Shown one piece after another: positions 59,757 to 64,000 of a stretch of DNA of 64,000 nt (its first letter is position 1; every line of letters starts with the position of its first letter). The translations under genes and the position numbers were made by a program. The stretch is taken from assembly GCF_005280735.1 (NCBI RefSeq), contig NZ_CP040078.1, positions 1,054,001 to 1,118,000 on the forward strand, given 5' to 3'. Source of the DNA: Trinickia violacea. Lineage in GTDB: Bacteria; Pseudomonadota; Gammaproteobacteria; Burkholderiales; Burkholderiaceae. The notes below the pieces were generated by a model that saw only the letters and a program-made list of their open reading frames with translations, searched no databases and was not told the origin of the DNA.

Positions 59757-60797
59757 ATGACGACCCAGTCGAATGCTCGAGGCGGCATCGATCGCCGCAC
59801 GTTTCTGAAGGCCGGTGCCGCTTTGAGCGTGGCGGCGCCGTTCATCGGCATGTCGCGGCGCGCCTCGGCGGCCGAGTTCTCGTATAAGTTCGCGACGGGC
59901 CAGGACCCGTCGCACCCCGTCAACATCCGCGGCAAGGAAGCGCTCGACCGGATCCGCGAGGCCACCAACGGACGCCTCGACATCAAGCTGTTCCCGGCCA
60001 ATCAGCTCGGCTCCGATACCGACCTGCTCTCGCAGGTGCGCAACGGCGGCGTCGAGTTCTTCAATCAGGCGTCGTCGATTCTCGCGACGCTCACGCCCGC
60101 TGCCGGCATCGTCAACACCGGCTTCGCGTTCAAGGACTACGACACGGTCTGGCGCGCGATGGACGGCGATCTCGGCAATTACATCCGCGCGCAGATCGCG
60201 AAGTCGGGCATCGTCTCGGTGTGCCCGGTGTGGGACAACGGCTTTCGGCAGATCAGCTCGTCGACGCGTCCGCTCAAATCGCCGGCCGACTTGAACGGCT
60301 TCAAGATCCGCGTGCCGCAGGCGCCGATGCTGACCTCGCTCTTCAAGGCGCTTGGCGCGGGCCCCACGCCGATCAACTTCAACGAGCTCTATTCGGCGCT
60401 GCAGACGGGCGTGGTGGAAGGCCAGGAGAACCCGTTGCCGATCATCGCGACGGCCAAGCTCTACGAAGTGCAGAAGTACATCAGCCTCACGTCGCACGTG
60501 TGGGACGGCTACTGGATTCTCGGCAACGTCGCGGCCTGGAACAAGCTGCCGCCGGATATCCGCGCCATCGTGCAGCGCGAGTTCACGCGCGCTGGCATGG
60601 ACCAGCGCGCCGATATCGCGAAGCTCTCCCAGTCGCTGCGCAACGACCTGAAAGGCAAGGGCATCACGTTCGTCGACGTCGACCGCGAAGCGTTCCGCGG
60701 CGCGCTCGCGAAGACTTCGTTCTATGGCGACTGGAAATCGAAGTACGGCGGCGAAGGCTGGGGCATCCTCGAAAAGTACGCCGGCAAGCTCGCCTGA
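59757..60797 (+). CDS. TRAP transporter solute-binding protein, DctP family
   Basis: 346 residues with a twin-arginine signal (IDRRTFLKAGAALSVAAPFI) and the DctP fold: KFATGQDPSHPVNIRGKEAL, LDIKLFPANQLGSDTDLLSQ, the arginine in FKIRVPQAPMLTSLFKALGA, TPINFNELYSALQTGVVEGQ. TRAP proteins of this type bind carboxylate-bearing sugars such as uronates or aldonates. ATG 59757 follows GGAGGAGCACATC. The membrane subunit starts 10 bases after its stop. Confidence 0.93.
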   Translation: MTTQSNARGGIDRRTFLKAGAALSVAAPFIGMSRRASAAEFSYKFATGQDPSHPVNIRGKEALDRIREATNGRLDIKLFPANQLGSDTDLLSQVRNGGVEFFNQASSILATLTPAAGIVNTGFAFKDYDTVWRAMDGDLGNYIRAQIAKSGIVSVCPVWDNGFRQISSSTRPLKSPADLNGFKIRVPQAPMLTSLFKALGAGPTPINFNELYSALQTGVVEGQENPLPIIATAKLYEVQKYISLTSHVWDGYWILGNVAAWNKLPPDIRAIVQREFTRAGMDQRADIAKLSQSLRNDLKGKGITFVDVDREAFRGALAKTSFYGDWKSKYGGEGWGILEKYAGKLA

Positions 60798-60807
60798 AGG
60801 GGACGCC

Positions 60808-62670
60808 ATGATCACGCTCTCTTACCCGCATCATTCGCCGCGGCGTTTCGCGTGCGCGCTCGACGCCGCGCTCGGGCCGCTGGTCGAAATTCCCGCCGCG
60901 CTCTTGGTGGTCGCGGAAATCGTCGTATTGCTGGCGGGGGTAACGAGCCGCTATGTGCTGCGCTCGCCGCTCGTCTGGTCCGACGAACTCGCCGAGATCC
61001 TGTTTCTATGGCTCGCGATGCTCGGCGCGGTGGTGGCCTTGCGCCGTGGCGAGCACATGCGGATGACCGCCGTGGTGGGCATGTGCTCGCCCGGCGTGCG
61101 TGCGTTCCTCGACATGGTCGCTATCGCGGCGCCGCTCGCGTTTCTCGGGCTCGTCATGTGGCCGGCCGTGCAGTTCGCGCAGGACGCATCGATGGTCACC
61201 ACGCCGGCGCTGAGCCTCTCCGATTCCTGGCGCGCGGCGGCGTTCCCGGTCGGCTCGGGGCTCATGCTGCTCGTGACCGTGGTGCGGCTCATTCGCGAGG
61301 CCAACTGGCGCCTCGTGATCGCCGCGCTGGCCGCCGTCTTCGCGATCGGCTGCGCGTTCGTCGCGCTCGGACCGGTGCTGAGCAATCTCGGCAACTACAA
61401 CCTGCTGATCTTCTTCGTCGGGCTCGTGGCGCTCGGCGTGCTGTCCGGCGTGCCGATCGCGTTCTCGTTTGCGCTCGCGACCTTCGGCTATCTCGCGCTG
61501 ACGACGAGCACGCCGATGACGGTCGTCGTCGGCCGCATGGACGAGGGCATGTCGCACCTGATCCTGCTGTCGGTGCCGCTGTTCGTGTTCCTCGGCCAGC
61601 TGATCGAGATGACGGGCATGGCCGCCGCGATGATCGCGTTTCTCGCGAGTCTGCTCGGGCATGTGCGCGGCGGTCTGTCGTATGTGCTGGTGGGCGCGAT
61701 GTATCTGGTATCCGGCATCTCGGGTTCTAAAGCCGCGGACATGGCGGCGGTCGCCCCCGTGCTGTTCCCCGAGATGAAGGCGCGCGGCGCGAAGCCGGGC
61801 GAACTCGTCGCGCTCCTGGCCGCGACCGGCGCGCAGACCGAAACGATACCGCCGAGCCTCGTCTTGATCACGCTCGGTTCGGTGACGGGCGCCTCGATCT
61901 CGGCGCTGTTCACGGGCGGCATGCTGCCCGGCATCGTGCTCGCCATCACGCTGTGCGCGCTCGTGTTCTGGCGCAATCGGCGCGAGGATCTCTCGCACGT
62001 GAAGCGCGCCGGCGCTGCCGAAATCGTCCGCAAGCTGCTGATCGCATTGCCCGCGCTGGCGTTGCCGTTCGTGATCCGCATGGCGGTGATTCGCGGGATC
62101 GCGACGGCCACCGAAGTCTCGACCATCGGCATCGTGTACACGGTGCTCGCGGGCCTCTTGATCTATCGCCGCTTCGAATGGGCGCGCCTGAAGCCGATGC
62201 TGATCGAAACGGCGTCGCTGTCGGGTGCGATTCTGCTCATCATCGGCGCGGCGACGGGGATGGCCTGGGCGCTCACGCAGTCGGGCTTCTCGGGCGAACT
62301 CGCCGACACGCTCGCCGGCTTGCCGGGCGGGGCCGCGACGTTCATCGCCGCGTCGATCGTGGTGTTCATCGTGCTCGGCAGCGTGCTCGAAGGCATTCCC
62401 GCCATCGTGCTGTTCGGGCCGCTGATGTTCCCGATCGCGAGGCAGTTGGGCATCAACGACATTCACTACGCGATGGTCGTGATTCTTTCGATGGGCGTCG
62501 GCCTGTTCGCGCCGCCGTTCGGCGTCGGCTACTACTCGGCCTGCGCCGTGAGCCGCATCCATCCGGATCAAGGCATGAAGCCGATCGCCGGCTACATCGT
62601 CGCACTCGTCATCGGGCTCATCGTGGTGGCCGCGGTGCCCTGGATTTCGACGGGCTTCCTGCATCAGTAA
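60808..62670 (+). CDS. TRAP transporter membrane protein, DctQ-DctM fusion
   Basis: 620 residues. Residues about 1-170 are the four-helix DctQ part (SPLVWSDELAEILFLWLAML, RRGEHMRMTAV); the rest is the twelve-helix DctM part (GVPIAFSFALATFGYLAL, GMSHLILLSVPLFVFLGQLI, SGSKAADMAAVAPVLFPEMK, LAATGAQTETIPPSLVLITL). Uptake is driven by an ion gradient. ATG 60808. Together with the DctP gene it makes a full tripartite carrier for the catabolic genes around it. Confidence 0.93.
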   Translation: MITLSYPHHSPRRFACALDAALGPLVEIPAALLVVAEIVVLLAGVTSRYVLRSPLVWSDELAEILFLWLAMLGAVVALRRGEHMRMTAVVGMCSPGVRAFLDMVAIAAPLAFLGLVMWPAVQFAQDASMVTTPALSLSDSWRAAAFPVGSGLMLLVTVVRLIREANWRLVIAALAAVFAIGCAFVALGPVLSNLGNYNLLIFFVGLVALGVLSGVPIAFSFALATFGYLALTTSTPMTVVVGRMDEGMSHLILLSVPLFVFLGQLIEMTGMAAAMIAFLASLLGHVRGGLSYVLVGAMYLVSGISGSKAADMAAVAPVLFPEMKARGAKPGELVALLAATGAQTETIPPSLVLITLGSVTGASISALFTGGMLPGIVLAITLCALVFWRNRREDLSHVKRAGAAEIVRKLLIALPALALPFVIRMAVIRGIATATEVSTIGIVYTVLAGLLIYRRFEWARLKPMLIETASLSGAILLIIGAATGMAWALTQSGFSGELADTLAGLPGGAATFIAASIVVFIVLGSVLEGIPAIVLFGPLMFPIARQLGINDIHYAMVVILSMGVGLFAPPFGVGYYSACAVSRIHPDQGMKPIAGYIVALVIGLIVVAAVPWISTGFLHQ

Positions 62671-62790
62671 TCACGCTCGCGCGCCGGCCTTCGGCTTCGG
62701 TCGAGGGCGGCGGCGCGCGGCGCTCTCACTCACTCATCGTTTTCAGCAGCGCCGCTTGTTGCGAAGCCGCGCGCAAGGAGCCTTTTTGCC

Positions 62791-64000
62791 ATGTCCACCC
62801 TAGACGAAGCCGGAACGCCGCTCGCGAACGCCATCCGCTTTCTTTCGATCGACGCGATTCTGCGCGCGGGCGAAGGGCACCAGGGCGTGCCGCTCGGCAT
62901 GGCCGAGATCGCCACGGCGCTGTTCACACGCCACCTGAAGTTCAATCCGGCCGACCCGCAATGGCCCGACCGCGATCGCTTCGTGCTCTCGAACGGCCAT
63001 GGCTCGATGCTGCTGTATTCGCTGCTGTATCTGACGGGCTACGCGCGTATCGATCTCGATCAGATCAAGACGTTCCGCCAGTTCGGCTCGCACTGCATGG
63101 GGCACCCCGAATACGATCCGGCATCCGGCATCGAAGTGACGACCGGCCCGCTCGGGCAGGGGATCGCGAACGCGTTCGGGATGGCCGTGGCCGAGGCGTA
63201 TTTGAACGCGAGGTTCGGCAGCGGCATCGTCGATCACTACACGTATGCGTTCGTCGGCGACGGCTGCCTGCAGGAAGGCATCGGCCAGGAGATGATCTCG
63301 CTCGCGGGGCATCTGCGGTTGGGCAAGCTGATCCTGTGCTGGGACGACAACCGCATCACCGACGACGGCAGTACCGAGCTGTCGATCAGCGAGGACGTGC
63401 GCGAGCGCTTTCGCGTCGCGGGCTGGCACGTGATCGATGTCGATGGGCATGACATCGACGCGGTATCGGCGGCTCTGGAGCTTGCGCGCAAAGACCCGCG
63501 TCCGTCGATGCTCGCGTGCCGGACCGTCATCGGCCGAGGCATCGCGCGGCTGCAGGGGCAGCGCGGCGGCCATAGCGGGAAGCTGTTCGACGCGGACGCC
63601 GAGGCGGCCCGCGAACTGCTCGACTGGCCGCATGGGCCGTTCCATGTGCCCGACGAAATCTTGTCGGCGTGGCGTCGCGCGGGGCGGCGCAGCGCTGACT
63701 CGTATCACGCTTGGCAGGCCCGCGTGGCGGCGCTGCCGGCGGACGAGCGCGCAGAGTTTGAGCGCATTCAGGCAGGCCGCTTGCCCGACGGCTGGCGCGA
63801 TGTGCTCGAAGACTACCGGCGTCGCGCGGCGGAAAACACGGAAGCGCAGCAGGGCATCATGGTGTCCGCCGAGATCAACGATCTGTTTGCGACGACGCTG
63901 CCGGAGCGCATGGTCGGCTGCGCCGACCTCGAAGCGCCGACGAGCCACAAGCGCCGTTTGCACGCATTCACGGCCGCGGACCGCAGCGGCGCGTACGTGC
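62791..64000 (+). CDS. Full-length transketolase, cut by the window end
   Basis: The frame from ATG 62791 is open to the last base (403 codons seen of the usual about 660). It reads ANAIRFLSIDAILRAGEGHQ, GVPLGMAEIATALFTRHLKF, FVLSNGHGSMLLYSLLYLTG, TTGPLGQGIANAFGMAVAEA, and the ThDP motif FVGDGCLQEGIGQE with WDDNRITDDG. GCAAGGAG precedes the start. It is the third transketolase-type gene of the locus and, unlike the split one, keeps GDG. It belongs to the same plus-strand unit as the TRAP genes. Confidence 0.93.
   Translation, partial: MSTLDEAGTPLANAIRFLSIDAILRAGEGHQGVPLGMAEIATALFTRHLKFNPADPQWPDRDRFVLSNGHGSMLLYSLLYLTGYARIDLDQIKTFRQFGSHCMGHPEYDPASGIEVTTGPLGQGIANAFGMAVAEAYLNARFGSGIVDHYTYAFVGDGCLQEGIGQEMISLAGHLRLGKLILCWDDNRITDDGSTELSISEDVRERFRVAGWHVIDVDGHDIDAVSAALELARKDPRPSMLACRTVIGRGIARLQGQRGGHSGKLFDADAEAARELLDWPHGPFHVPDEILSAWRRAGRRSADSYHAWQARVAALPADERAEFERIQAGRLPDGWRDVLEDYRRRAAENTEAQQGIMVSAEINDLFATTLPERMVGCADLEAPTSHKRRLHAFTAADRSGAYV

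Noticed and set aside
61006..62664. 552-codon minus-strand frame
   Set aside because: Antisense to the DctQM gene; extremely rich in His, Arg, Glu and Asp with no recognisable domain, as expected for the complement of GC-rich codons.
61953..63452. 499-codon plus-strand frame
   Set aside because: Shifted frame over the end of DctQM and the start of transketolase, both of which have clear family motifs.

Overview
The window reads as a chromosomal segment of a GC-rich betaproteobacterium of the Burkholderia/Paraburkholderia/Caballeronia group. This rests on family content (DUF3331, DUF4148, DedA-rhodanese fusion, many MocR/AraC/LysR regulators), high GC coding sequence and operon style; no rRNA, tRNA, CRISPR array or replication origin was recognised.

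Layout. (1) 0-16.5 kb is a stress-response and detoxification mosaic: the end of a sugar-type ABC permease, a DUF692/DUF2063 (BufB/BufC-like) pair behind a DedA-rhodanese gene, two paralogous periplasmic cupins, two MocR and two AraC regulators, a DUF4142/cupredoxin pair, a nitroreductase, two carboxymuconolactone-decarboxylase/AhpD proteins, a GST, DUF3331, a GNAT and an FMN quinone/azo reductase. Duplicated promoters and gene stubs show that part of it was assembled by recombination between paralogous modules. (2) 16.9-35.2 kb is a signalling block: a three-gene operon (degenerate PAS/GAF histidine kinase, receiver-CHAT caspase-like protease, unknown 419-aa protein), a convergent sedolisin protease with a six-repeat propeller, a receiver-LuxR-cyclic-nucleotide-binding regulator, a fused acetoacetate-decarboxylase-like/FAD enzyme, and a 1.3-k-residue cyclase-ATPase-TPR protein. 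(3) 35.7-36.5 kb holds a candidate type III effector behind a perfect PIP/hrpII box. (4) 36.6-50.3 kb is mixed metabolism: Ogt, SnoaL and SRPBCC proteins, secreted depolymerase, BNR-repeat protein, alpha/beta hydrolase, polar amino acid ABC transporter with IclR regulator and lactonase, Ohr. (5) 50.6-54.3 kb is a 3.5-kb insert carrying two TcmP-like proteins and a three-Cys DUF5131 protein, bounded by 76-bp imperfect direct repeats. (6) 54.3-64 kb has a lipoprotein, an SH3 envelope protein and a LysR-controlled catabolic locus with a split transketolase, SDR, TRAP transporter and a second, full-length transketolase that runs off the window.

How they work together. The strongest candidate for an undescribed system is the CHAT operon (16.94-22.71 kb): a sensor that appears unable to phosphorylate, a caspase-like protease with an N-terminal receiver-like domain, and a third protein of unknown family that could be substrate or effector. 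The TcmP/DUF5131 insert and the PIP-box effector candidate come next. All assignments are by reading the sequence; none was checked by database search.
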